Source: Streptomyces griseoviridis | Lineage (GTDB): Bacteria; Actinomycetota; Actinomycetes; Streptomycetales; Streptomycetaceae | DNA length: 64,000 bases | Assembly: GCA_014649155.1 (NCBI GenBank) | Contig: BMSM01000008.1 | Coordinates: 240,922 to 304,921 of the forward strand | Direction: 5' to 3' | In this document: positions 45,143 through 53,151 of the stretch, piece after piece | Position numbering within the stretch: position 1 is the first letter of the stretch | Layout: the number at the start of each line of letters is the position of its first letter | Made by a program: the position numbers and the translations under genes | Notes under the pieces: generated by a model | Databases searched by the model: none | Told to the model about the DNA's origin: nothing | The model's input: the letters and a program-made list of their open reading frames with translations, nothing else

Positions 45143-46171
45143 CATCGGCGGGTTCAGGCGGGCGAAGCCTTCCTGGCGTTCGTACGGGAAGTACGGGTAC
45201 GGCGCCGGGCGGTGGCTCGCCGCGTCGAGCCGGGCCGTCTGCTCCGGGGTGAGGGTCCAGCCGACCGCGCCCAGGTTCTGGCGGAGCTGGCGCTCGTCGC
45301 GGGCGCCGATGATGACGGAGGAGACGGTCGGGCGGGCGAGCAGCCAGTTCAGGGCGATCTGCGCGACCGTACGGCCGGTCTCCCGGGCGGTCTCGTCCAG
45401 CGCGTCGACGATGCCGTAGAGGTGTTCGTCGTCGACGGGCGGGCCGAAGTCGGCGGTGCGGTGCAGTCGGCTGTCGGGCGGCGGCGGGGTGCCCCGGCGG
45501 ATCCTGCCGGTGAGGCGGCCCCAGCCGAGCGGGCTCCAGACGACGGCGCCGAGGCCCTGGTCGCGGGCGAGCGGCATCAGCTCCCACTCGTAGTCCCGGC
45601 CGAGCAGGGAGTAGTAGACCTGGTGGGCCGCGTAGCGCGGGAAGCCGTACCTCTCCGCCGTCGCGAGGGACTTCATCACCTGCCAGCCGGAGAAGTTGGA
45701 GACGCCGGTGTAGCGGACCTTGCCCGCCCGGACGAGGGTGTCGAGAGCGGAGAGGACCTCCTCGACCGGTGTGCCCGCGTCGAAGGCGTGCAACTGGAAC
45801 AGGTCGATGTAGTCGGTGCCGAGCCGGCGCAGGGCGTCCTCCACGGCCGTGATCAGGCGGGCGCGCGAGGTGCCCGCGTCGCCGGGGCCGTCGCCCGTGG
45901 GCAGGCCGGCCTTGGTGGAGACGATCACCTCGTCCCGGCGGCCCTTGAGCGCCGCGCCCAGGACCTCTTCCGAGGCGCCGGCGGAGTAGACGTCGGCGGT
46001 GTCGAACATCGTGATCCCCGCGTCCAGGCAGATGCCGACCAGGCGGCGGGCCTCCTGGACGTCGGTGGTGCCCCAGGCGCCGAAGAGCGGGCCGCTGCCG
46101 CCGAAGGTGCCGGTGCCGAAGCTCAGCGCGGGGACGAGGAGGCCGGACGCGCCCAGACGTCGGTGTTCCAT
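45137..46171 (-). CDS. Aldo/keto reductase
   Basis: A 344-residue protein of usual length. Features are RRLGASGLLVPALSFGTGTF, the catalytic Asp and Tyr in MFDTADVYSAGASEEVLG, the Lys in VIVSTKAG, the His region YIDLFQLHAFD and the cofactor loop SSVIIGARDERQLRQNL. It is a probable NADPH-dependent carbonyl reductase of the YajO/PhdYeaE-like group. It is divergent from a TetR gene with a 104-base gap holding two operator-like repeats, so it is the likely target of that regulator. Confidence 0.9.
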   Translation of the reverse strand: MEHRRLGASGLLVPALSFGTGTFGGSGPLFGAWGTTDVQEARRLVGICLDAGITMFDTADVYSAGASEEVLGAALKGRRDEVIVSTKAGLPTGDGPGDAGTSRARLITAVEDALRRLGTDYIDLFQLHAFDAGTPVEEVLSALDTLVRAGKVRYTGVSNFSGWQVMKSLATAERYGFPRYAAHQVYYSLLGRDYEWELMPLARDQGLGAVVWSPLGWGRLTGRIRRGTPPPPDSRLHRTADFGPPVDDEHLYGIVDALDETARETGRTVAQIALNWLLARPTVSSVIIGARDERQLRQNLGAVGWTLTPEQTARLDAASHRPAPYPYFPYERQEGFARLNPPMV

Positions 46172-46200
46172 GACGGATCCCTTCCAGGAATTGCCTCTTT

Positions 46201-46220
46201 AACGGGACTGTGGTTCCGTT
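46201..46220. promoter_or_regulatory. TetR operator candidate, copy 1
   Basis: AACGGGAC-TGTG-GTTCCGTT is an 8-bp imperfect dyad (7 of 8) 30 bases ahead of the aldo/keto reductase start. Confidence 0.55.
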
Positions 46221-46255
46221 AGCTGGTGAAGTGAAGGTAGCAGGATCTTCGACTT

Positions 46256-46275
46256 AAGGGAACTGGAGTACCGTT
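46256..46275. promoter_or_regulatory. TetR operator candidate, copy 2
   Basis: AAGGGAACTGGAGTACCGTT matches copy 1 at 15 of 20 positions and abuts the TetR start codon, which would allow autoregulation. No strong ribosome site is present apart from CTGGAG within it. Confidence 0.5.
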
Positions 46276-46899
46276 ATGGCGGCTGATGGGGGCGAGCCCG
46301 GGACCGTGCGGCCCGGCGGGCGGACGGCTCGGGTGCGGGCGGCGGTGCTGCGGGCCGCCGAGGACGCCCTGATCGAGAAGGGGTTCGCGGGGCTCGACCT
46401 GGCCGACGTGGCGCGCCGCGCCGAGGCCGGCAAGACCACCGTCTACCGGCGGTGGGGCACGGTGGCGGGGCTGGTGGCCGACCTGCTCCAGGACATGGCC
46501 GAGCGGTCGGTCCCGCGCACGGAGACGGGTTCCCTGCGGGGGGACCTGGCCGCCAACGCGCGGCTGGTGCGGGAGACGCTGGCCGATCCCCGGCAGGGGG
46601 CGCTGTTCAAGGCGCTGATCGCCGCCGCCGCGGGGGAGGAGCGGACCGCCGCCGCCCTGCACCGCTTCTACGGCACGCGGATCGCGGAGTGGGCGCCCGT
46701 CGTCGAGCGGGCCGTCGAGCGGGGGGAGGTGCCGGCGGGCACGGACGCGGCGGAGGTGATCCGGGCCGTCTCCGCCCCGCTCTACTACCGCTTCCTGGTC
46801 GGGGGCGGCCCGCTGGACGAGGAGCTGGCGACCCGCGCCGCCGAGGCGGCGGCGGTGGCGGCGAGAGCGGGGGTCTACGCGCCTGCCGACACCCCCTGA
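46276..46899 (+). CDS. TetR/AcrR-family regulator
   Basis: A 207-residue protein. The N-terminal helix-turn-helix reads AAEDALIEKGFAGLDLADVA, then RRAEAGKTTVYRRWGTVAGL. The C-terminal ligand domain resembles the TetR_C group with LRGDLAANARLVRETLADPR. It is divergent from the aldo/keto reductase and next to two operator-like repeats, so it probably represses that gene and itself. The ligand may be a reactive carbonyl or drug, which is inference from context. Confidence 0.9.
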   Translation: MAADGGEPGTVRPGGRTARVRAAVLRAAEDALIEKGFAGLDLADVARRAEAGKTTVYRRWGTVAGLVADLLQDMAERSVPRTETGSLRGDLAANARLVRETLADPRQGALFKALIAAAAGEERTAAALHRFYGTRIAEWAPVVERAVERGEVPAGTDAAEVIRAVSAPLYYRFLVGGGPLDEELATRAAEAAAVAARAGVYAPADTP

Positions 46900-46934
46900 T
46901 CAGGGCATACGGCATTGATGCATATGATGCGCAA

Positions 46935-47471
46935 GTGCGCGAACACGACTACAGCATCCGTCCGGCGACCCCGGCCGACCTCGACGCCGCCCGAGCCGTC
47001 ATGCTCGACACCGTCTACCGCGACTTCGGCACCGGATACGTGCCCCGGTGGCACGGGGACATCATCGACCTGGCCGCGGCCTATCTGACGCCCGCGCGGC
47101 ACACGCTCGTCGTCGCCGTGGACGGCACGGGGGAGGTGGTCGCTACCGGGGCGCTCGACAGCCGGGGACCCGCGCACCCGCCGAACCCCGCCCACGTCGC
47201 CGAGCGCTACCCGTCCGGCGTGACCGCGCAACTGCGGCGGGTCTACGTCCGGCCCGAGCACCGGCGGCGCGGGCTGGCGCGGCGGATCGTCGACGAACTG
47301 CTCGCCTTCGCCGCGGCCGACGGCGGGTACCGGGCCGTGTACCTGCACACCGACCCCGCCGTGACCGGCGCCGAGCCCTTCTGGCGGTCGCTCGCCAAGG
47401 TCGTGCACGACGAGCGGGAGGACACCGGGGGCGGGCAGAACGTCGTCCACTTCGACGTGCCCATGCCCTGA
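46935..47471 (+). CDS. GNAT-family N-acetyltransferase
   Basis: A 178-residue protein from GTG 46935, 36 bases after the TetR stop. It reads YSIRPATPADLDAARAVM at the start. The acetyl-CoA loop is RRVYVRPEHRRRGLARRIVD (Q/R-x-x-G-x-A), followed by YLHTDPAVTGAEPFWRSLA. Acceptor substrate unknown. It is possibly co-transcribed with the TetR gene. The AT-rich ATGCATATGATGC just upstream could hold its own promoter. Confidence 0.85.
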   Translation: MREHDYSIRPATPADLDAARAVMLDTVYRDFGTGYVPRWHGDIIDLAAAYLTPARHTLVVAVDGTGEVVATGALDSRGPAHPPNPAHVAERYPSGVTAQLRRVYVRPEHRRRGLARRIVDELLAFAAADGGYRAVYLHTDPAVTGAEPFWRSLAKVVHDEREDTGGGQNVVHFDVPMP

Positions 47472-47498
47472 CCTACGTACCGCCGCCCTGACGTACAG

Positions 47499-47515
47499 GT
47501 GGAAACCATTTCCAC
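47499..47515. promoter_or_regulatory. Zur-box-like palindrome
   Basis: GTGGAAA-CCA-TTTCCAC is a perfect dyad 66 bases before the lipoprotein start. Its core TGGAAACCATTTCCA resembles the 7-1-7 Zur box of Streptomyces (TGAAAATGATTTTCA type). The match is by eye only. Confidence 0.45.
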
Positions 47516-47580
47516 GTAGGGTTGCCCCGGCACCGTCGCCGTCCGCCCCGACCCGTCCGCACCCGATCGAACCGAGGACC

Positions 47581-49077
47581 ATGCGTTCCCACCGCCGCCT
47601 TCGGCTGCTCGCCCCCTTCCTGCTCGCCCCGCTGACAGCCGGCTGCTTCTCCACCGGCGGCGGCTCCGACTCCGCTTCCGGCGACGGGGACGGGTCCCGG
47701 CTGCGCGTCGCCCTCGCCTTCCCGCCCGCCGAGAACCTCTCGCCGTACGGCGCCGACGCCACCCTGCTCAGCCGGCTCGGCGTCACCGAGGGACTGACCT
47801 CGCTCGACGCCAACGGCAGCGCCGCGCCCGCGCTCGCCGCGTCCTGGCAGCGGAAGAACGACACCACGTGGACGTTCACGCTGCGGGAGGCCGCCTTCCA
47901 GGACGGCAGCGAGGTCACCGCGGACGCCGTCGCCGGCTCCCTCGCGCACGCCGTCGCCGCCGAACCCGCGCCCGCCGCCCTCTCCGGCGTCTCCCTCACC
48001 GCCAAGGCCGACGGCGACCACGCGGTCACCGTCACCACCGACGAGCCCGACCCCGTCCTCCCGCTGCGGCTGTCCAGCCCCTCCCTCGCCATCCTCTCCG
48101 CCAAGGCGTACAAGGGCGGCAAGGCGGACCCGGTCGGCACCGCCACCGGCCCGTTCGAGATCACCGAGGTCAACGGGACGACCTCCGCCGCCCTCGACCG
48201 CTTCGACGACTACTGGGGCGGGCGCGCCCAGGCGTCCGGCGTCGACGCCCGGTTCATCGCCGACGGCACCGCCCGCGCCAACGCCCTGCGCACCGGGGAA
48301 CTGGACATCGCCGAGGCCGTCCCCGTCTCCCAGGCCGCGAGCCTCGACCAGGCGACCCGGCGCGACACCGCCACCACCCGCACCACCAGCCTCCTCCTCA
48401 ACGCCTCCACCGGCCCCCTGAAGGACGCCGGACTGCGGGCCACCGCCCGCGCCGCCATCGACACCTCCGTCTTCGCCAAGGACGTCTACGAGGGTCACGG
48501 CGACGCCGGCGCCGGCATCTACGGACCCGCCGTCACCTGGGCCGAGGGCAAGCGCGAGAAGCCCGTGGGCCGAGCCGGCGCCGAGCAGGCGACCGGGCAG
48601 ACCCTCACCCTCGCCACCTACGACAACCGGCCCGAACTGCCGGAGGTCGCCCAGGTGGTGAAGGAACAGCTGGAGAAGGCCGGGTTCACGGTGAAGCTCA
48701 CCGTGCGCGAATACTCGCGGCTGGAGAGCGACGCCCTGGACGGGACGTTCGACGCGTTCGTGCTCGCCCGCAACACCCTCCTCGACACCGGCGACCCCGT
48801 CTCGATCCTCGCCAGCGACTACACCTGCGACGGCGACTTCAACATCGCCCAGCTCTGCGACCGGGAGGTCGACCGGGCGGTCGCCGCCGCCGGGCAGGTC
48901 ACCGACACCGACGAGCGGCGCGACGCCGCCATGGCCGCCGAGGCCCGCGTCCTCGGCTCGGACGCGGTGGTGCCGCTCGTCCACCAGCGGATCATCACCG
49001 GCGTCGCCGACGGTGTGCGGGGTGTCGTCCTCGACCCCTACGAGCGCACCCTGGTCGGCACCGGAACGCGGCGCTGA
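47581..49077 (+). CDS. ABC transporter substrate-binding lipoprotein, family 5 (peptide/nickel/metallophore type)
   Basis: A 498-residue lipoprotein: lipobox LTAGC with C22 after RRLRLLAPFLLAPL. The family 5 pattern is clear (LRVALAFPPAENLSPYG, LTSLDANGSAAPALAASW, TWTFTLREAAFQDGSEVTAD, FNIAQLCDREVDRAV). Relatives bind peptides, nickel chelates or opine-type metallophores. It is followed three bases later by a fused permease and then an MFS exporter, and preceded by a Zur-like palindrome, so metal or metallophore uptake is plausible but not shown. Confidence 0.87.
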   Translation: MRSHRRLRLLAPFLLAPLTAGCFSTGGGSDSASGDGDGSRLRVALAFPPAENLSPYGADATLLSRLGVTEGLTSLDANGSAAPALAASWQRKNDTTWTFTLREAAFQDGSEVTADAVAGSLAHAVAAEPAPAALSGVSLTAKADGDHAVTVTTDEPDPVLPLRLSSPSLAILSAKAYKGGKADPVGTATGPFEITEVNGTTSAALDRFDDYWGGRAQASGVDARFIADGTARANALRTGELDIAEAVPVSQAASLDQATRRDTATTRTTSLLLNASTGPLKDAGLRATARAAIDTSVFAKDVYEGHGDAGAGIYGPAVTWAEGKREKPVGRAGAEQATGQTLTLATYDNRPELPEVAQVVKEQLEKAGFTVKLTVREYSRLESDALDGTFDAFVLARNTLLDTGDPVSILASDYTCDGDFNIAQLCDREVDRAVAAAGQVTDTDERRDAAMAAEARVLGSDAVVPLVHQRIITGVADGVRGVVLDPYERTLVGTGTRR

Positions 49078-49080
49078 CCC

Positions 49081-50874
49081 GTGCGCCGGCAGGTGACGGC
49101 CGCCCTGTGGCGGGTGCTGCTCGCGGCCGGACTCGTGTGCGGGATCGGGCTGCTGCCCTGGCTCACCCGCACCGACCCGGCGCGGACCGTCCTCAAGGCA
49201 CGGTCCGCCGACCGCGACCCCACCCCCGAGGTCCTCGACGCGATCCGCGCACAACTCGGCCTGGACGCCGGGCCGGCCCACCTGCTCGGCCGGTGGCTCG
49301 GCGGACTGGCGCGCGGCGACGCCGGGCAGTCCTGGATCTCGGGCACCGACGTGCTGCCCGGCGTCCTCCAGGCCCTCGGCGTCTCCCTGCTGCTGATGGC
49401 GGTCGCGCTGGCCGTCGCCGTCCTCACCGCCGCCGGCGTCTGCGCCCGCACCCTGCGCCTCGGCGCCCGCCGGCGGCTCGGCGGCCGGCGCTCGCGCGGC
49501 ACGGCCTCCGCGATGCTCGCCGCGCTCCCCGAGTTCCTGCTCGCCGCCGTGCTCGCCACCGTCGTCGGCGTCCAGCTCGGCTGGCTGCCCGCGCTCGGCT
49601 GGTACGGGCCGCAGTACACCCTGCTGCCCGCCCTCGCCCTCGGCCTGCCCGCCGGGGCCGTCCTCGGCCGGCTCCTCGACGACCTGCTGCCCGGCGCCTT
49701 CGCCGAACCGTGGGCGCTGGCCGCTGCCGCCCGCGGCCTGCCCGGCCGGCGCATCGCCCGCCAGGCGGTACGCCGCTGCGTTCCCGCCCTGCTGCCCAAC
49801 GTCGGACTGTTCGTGGTCGGCCTGACCGGCGGGGCCGTCGCCGTCGAGCAGATCTTCGACATCCCCGGCCTCGGCCGCGCCGCCCTCCAGGCCGCCCTCG
49901 CCCAGGACCTGCCCGTCCTCCAGGCCGGCACCCTCGCCCTCGTCCTGCTCGCCGCCCTCGCCACCGGCGGCGCCCGGCTCGCCGCGCACCTGCTGGCCGG
50001 CCCCGCCCTGCGCGACGGGGCCCTGTCCACCCTGCACCGGCCCGCCCCGCCCGCCCGCGGCCTGCTCCCGCTGGGCCTCGCCGCCGTGCTGGCCGCCGTC
50101 GTCGCCTGCGGCCTGCCCCGCGACCCGCTCGCCGTCGAGACCGGCGCCCGGCTCGGCCCGCCCTCGCCCGCCCACCCCTTCGGCACCGACTCCCTCGGCC
50201 GGGACCTCCTCGCCCGGGTCGGCCACGGCGCCCTCGACACCCTGCTGCTCGCCCTCACCATCAGCGCCGCCGCGCTGATCGCCGGTGTCCTCCTCGGCCT
50301 CGTACCCCGGCTCTCCGGACCGCTCGCCGACACCGTCAACGCGGTCCCGCCGGTGCTGCTCGCCCTCCTCGTCACCGCCGTCGCCGGCAGCGGCACCACC
50401 ACCCCCGCCGTCGCCGTGACCGCCGTCGCCTGGGCCCCGCTGGCCGCGCACACCACCGCCCTGCTCCGGCAGGAACGCGCCACCCTGCACGTCCTCGCCA
50501 CCCGCGGCCTCGGCGCCGGCCGCTGGTACCTGCTCCGCCGCGAACTGCTGCCCGCCGTGCTGCCGCCCGTGCTCCGGCACGCCCTGATCCGGCTGCCCGG
50601 CGTCGCCCTCGCCCTCGCCTCGCTCGGCTTCCTCGGCCTCGGCGCCCAGCCGCCGTCCCCCGAGTGGGGCCTGCTGCTCGCCGAGAACCAGCCCTACGCC
50701 GAACGCGCCCCCTGGGCCGTCCTCGCCCCCGCGCTCGTCCTCGCCCTGCTCGGCGCGCTCGCCGTCACCGCCGCCGGCGGCGTCCGCCGCCCGCGCCGCC
50801 GCCGTCACCCGCGTACCCCGGCGGCCGCCCCCGTGGTGGAAGAGACCCCCAGGGAACCGGCGGAGGCCCGGTGA
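49081..50874 (+). CDS. Fused DppB-DppC-type ABC permease
   Basis: A 597-residue membrane protein from GTG 49081. Residues 1 to about 310 match a DppB-like permease (VEQIFDIPGLGRAALQAAL near 256). From about 330 the DppC-like half begins, with HPFGTDSLGRDLLARV near 365 and LPGVALALASLGFLGLG near the end. Normally these are two genes; here they are one chain. The GTG overlap joins the MFS gene. No ATPase gene accompanies the set, so it must use one encoded elsewhere or be an incomplete importer. Confidence 0.87.
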   Translation: MRRQVTAALWRVLLAAGLVCGIGLLPWLTRTDPARTVLKARSADRDPTPEVLDAIRAQLGLDAGPAHLLGRWLGGLARGDAGQSWISGTDVLPGVLQALGVSLLLMAVALAVAVLTAAGVCARTLRLGARRRLGGRRSRGTASAMLAALPEFLLAAVLATVVGVQLGWLPALGWYGPQYTLLPALALGLPAGAVLGRLLDDLLPGAFAEPWALAAAARGLPGRRIARQAVRRCVPALLPNVGLFVVGLTGGAVAVEQIFDIPGLGRAALQAALAQDLPVLQAGTLALVLLAALATGGARLAAHLLAGPALRDGALSTLHRPAPPARGLLPLGLAAVLAAVVACGLPRDPLAVETGARLGPPSPAHPFGTDSLGRDLLARVGHGALDTLLLALTISAAALIAGVLLGLVPRLSGPLADTVNAVPPVLLALLVTAVAGSGTTTPAVAVTAVAWAPLAAHTTALLRQERATLHVLATRGLGAGRWYLLRRELLPAVLPPVLRHALIRLPGVALALASLGFLGLGAQPPSPEWGLLLAENQPYAERAPWAVLAPALVLALLGALAVTAAGGVRRPRRRRHPRTPAAAPVVEETPREPAEAR

Positions 50875-52127
50875 CCGCGACACCCACCGGGGCCGCGGTC
50901 ACCGCCCCCGGCCGCACCCGCCTCTCCCCGCTGCTGCGCCTCCTCGTCCTCACCCAGCTCGCCTTCAACGTCGGCTTCTACGCGGTGCTGCCCTTCCTCG
51001 CCGAGCACCTCGGGCAGGGCATCGGCATGGCGGGCTGGCTGGTCGGATTCGTACTGGGGCTGCGCACCTTCAGCCAGCAGGGGCTGTTCGTGGTCGGCGG
51101 GGCGCTGGCCGACCGGTACGGCATCCGGCCCGTGGTGCTCGCCGGATGCCTGCTGCGGATCGCCGGGTTCGCCTGGCTCGGGTACGCCGACGCCACCTGG
51201 TCGGTCGTCGGCGCCGTCCTGCTCATCGGGTTCGCCGCCGCGCTGTTCTCACCCGCCGTCGAGTCCGAGGTGGCCCGGCAGGCGGTGCTGTGGGAGGAGG
51301 CCGGCGGCGGCGACCGGACCAGGGTGCTGGCCCTGTTCACCGTCGCCGGGCAGGCGGGCGCCTTCGCCGGACCACTGCTGGGTGCGCTGCTGCTCGCCGT
51401 CGACTTCCGCACGGCGTGCCTCGCCGGCGCCGGGATCTTCGTCCTGGTCCTCGCCGGCCACGCCCGGCTGCTGCCGCAGCGCCTCCCCGGCCGGGCCCGC
51501 CTCCGCGTCAAGGGCGGCGTCCGGCCGCTGCTGCGCAACCGGCCCTTCCTCGCGCTGTGCTGCGCGTACGGTGCCTACCTGCTCGCCTACAACCAGTTCT
51601 ACCTGGCGCTGCCCGCCGAGGTGGAGCGGGCGGCCGGCTCGCGGGCGCCGCTGGCCTGGCTGTTCGCCCTTTCCTCGCTGCTGGTCGTGACCGCCCAACT
51701 GCCCGTCACCCGCTGGTCGGGCCGGCGGCTCACCCCGCGCCGGTCCATGGCCGCCGGACTGGTGCTGGTCGCGGCCGGGTTCGCGGCGGTGGCGGCGGCC
51801 CGCCCGGCCGGCTGGACCGGCGTCCGCGGACTGCTGCCCGCCGCCGTCTTCGTCGTCCTGCTGACCCTCGGCCAGATGCTGGTCGCCCCCGTCGCCCGCG
51901 CCTGGGTTCCCGACCTCGCGGAGGACGGGCGGCTCGGCCTGTACACCGGCGCGCTCTCCTCCGTCTCCGGGCTCCTCGTGCTGCTCGGCAGCTCCCTCAC
52001 CGGGTCGCTCCTGGACAGCGGGCTGCCGGCCGCCGTGCCGTGGCTGGTGCTGGCGGTGCTGCCGCTGACGGCGGCGGCCCTGCTGCCTGGGCGTCAGGGC
52101 GCCACCAGGTCGGGCACGACCGCCTGA
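50871..52127 (+). CDS. MFS transporter (DHA1-like exporter)
   Basis: A 418-residue protein with about 12 hydrophobic segments, starting at GTG 50871 in a GTGA overlap with the permease gene. It has the GALADRYGIRPVVL loop (MFS motif A) and FTVAGQAGAFAGPLLGALL. An MFS exporter directly coupled to a family 5 ABC importer is the arrangement of opine-metallophore systems (CntE with CntA-F), though no metallophore synthase gene is nearby. A drug or other small-molecule exporter is the alternative. Confidence 0.87.
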   Translation: MTATPTGAAVTAPGRTRLSPLLRLLVLTQLAFNVGFYAVLPFLAEHLGQGIGMAGWLVGFVLGLRTFSQQGLFVVGGALADRYGIRPVVLAGCLLRIAGFAWLGYADATWSVVGAVLLIGFAAALFSPAVESEVARQAVLWEEAGGGDRTRVLALFTVAGQAGAFAGPLLGALLLAVDFRTACLAGAGIFVLVLAGHARLLPQRLPGRARLRVKGGVRPLLRNRPFLALCCAYGAYLLAYNQFYLALPAEVERAAGSRAPLAWLFALSSLLVVTAQLPVTRWSGRRLTPRRSMAAGLVLVAAGFAAVAAARPAGWTGVRGLLPAAVFVVLLTLGQMLVAPVARAWVPDLAEDGRLGLYTGALSSVSGLLVLLGSSLTGSLLDSGLPAAVPWLVLAVLPLTAAALLPGRQGATRSGTTA

Positions 52128-52203
52128 CCCAGCCGCCCGCGTCCGCGCCCCGCCGGTGCACGCACGCCACAGCCACCGCACGTCCCGGCCGACGGACCAC
52201 ACC

Positions 52204-52273
52204 AGCAGGGCCGGCGCCGACAGCACGGCCGCCTCGGCAGCAGGGCCGGCGCCGACAGCACGGCCGCGTCGGC
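52204..52273. repeat. 35-bp tandem duplication
   Basis: Two consecutive 35-base units (52204-52238, 52239-52273) differ at one base; each starts AGCAGGGCCGGCGCCGACAG. The unit is not a multiple of three, so it shifts the frame of the decayed phosphatidyltransferase gene. Confidence 0.85.
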
Positions 52274-52319
52274 CGGGAGCGGCAGGCAGACCGGTGGCCG
52301 CCGCCAGCAGCAGCACCCC

Positions 52320-52361
52320 TTGCAGCGCGGCCACCGCCGTTTGCAGCGCGGCCACCGCCGT
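52320..52361. repeat. 21-bp tandem duplication
   Basis: Two identical 21-base units (52320-52340, 52341-52361), starting TTGCAGCGCGGCCACCGCCG, inside the same decayed gene. Confidence 0.85.
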
Positions 52362-52869
52362 GCGGGCCGTGCTCGGCGGCAGTGGCAGCGGCGCCGACCG
52401 CCACGGCGGGCGGGGGCGGCGGCGGGCGAAGACGTAGCGCGTCGCGCCGATCAGCAGCACTCAGTGGCCTGCCGCCGGGACACGTACCCGCTCAGCACCA
52501 GGGCGAGGAGGGCGTCCACCTCCATGCCGAAGCGGGTGCCCAGCGGTGTCGCCGTGCCGGCGCGCCGGGCGACCCGCCCGTCGACGCCGTCCGGGAGCAG
52601 GGCGACGGTGGTCAGGCCCGCCAGGAGCGGGACGGGGGCGCGGCGCGGAAGGAGCCGGCGACCAGCGCCATGACGGCGCCGGCCAGCAGGGTCCGGGCGA
52701 GGGGCGACGCGGTCGGCCGGGCCGGACGGGGGCGGCCGGGCCCGGCGCAGCGCCCGGGACAGCACCGCCCAGGTGCCGCCCGCGAGACCGAGCCCGGCCA
52801 GCCGGCCCGCCGGGCCCCGGCGGTGCGCCGTACCGAGCGGCACCAGCGGCAGCACCTGCGCGACCGCCC

Positions 52870-53151
52870 CGGCGGCGGCCTCGGCGACGTGCACCGGGCG
52901 GCACGGCACGGACGCGGCGCCGGCGTCCTCGCCGACCTGGGCGTCCGCTCGGGCGGCTGATGTCCCACAACCCGCGCGAGCACGAGGCGCTGGTCCGGCA
53001 CGGCATCCGGGTCACCGAGCGGGTGCCGTTGCTGATACCGCCGGGCGAGGACGACATCGGCTACCTGCGCGCCGAACGCGAACGGCTCGACCACGACCTG
53101 CCCCGCCCGGACCGTTCGGCCGTGCCCGACGCCGTGCCGGTCAGCCGATGA
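52870..53151 (+). pseudogene. GTP cyclohydrolase II (RibA-like) C-terminal remnant
   Basis: A segment ending at 52960 reads GAGVLADLGVRSGG, and then in the next frame NPREHEALVRHGIRVTERVP with PGEDDIGYLRAERERLDHDL to 53151. These are the end of GTP cyclohydrolase II, normally in one frame as VLADLGVRS, then NNPREHEAL. The upstream catalytic zinc-binding region is missing and the frame is broken at about 52950. It neighbours the decayed CDP-alcohol gene, and both decayed together. Confidence 0.65.

Larger units (their letters stand above)
52130..52909 (-). pseudogene. CDP-alcohol phosphatidyltransferase-like, decayed
   Basis: Pieces of one protein are spread over three minus frames: a membrane segment LARTLLAGAVMALVAGSF (about 52690), the CDP-alcohol motif region LLPDGVDGRVARR and FGMEVDALLALVLSGYVSRR (about 52580-52490), and after a frameshift near 52465 the end MLLIGATRYVFARRR to SVGRDVRWLWR (52460-52170). 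The motif D-G-x2-A-R-x8-G-x3-D-x3-D has Gly where the third Asp is expected (F-G-M-E-V-D), removing a catalytic metal ligand. Two internal tandem duplications add to the decay. Limits are approximate. Confidence 0.7.

Noticed and set aside
47473..50883. A 1136-residue minus-strand open frame over the ABC transporter genes
   Set aside because: Very Gly/Glu/Ala-rich with no domains; it is the antisense shadow of high-GC genes whose lipobox and permease motifs are clear on the plus strand.
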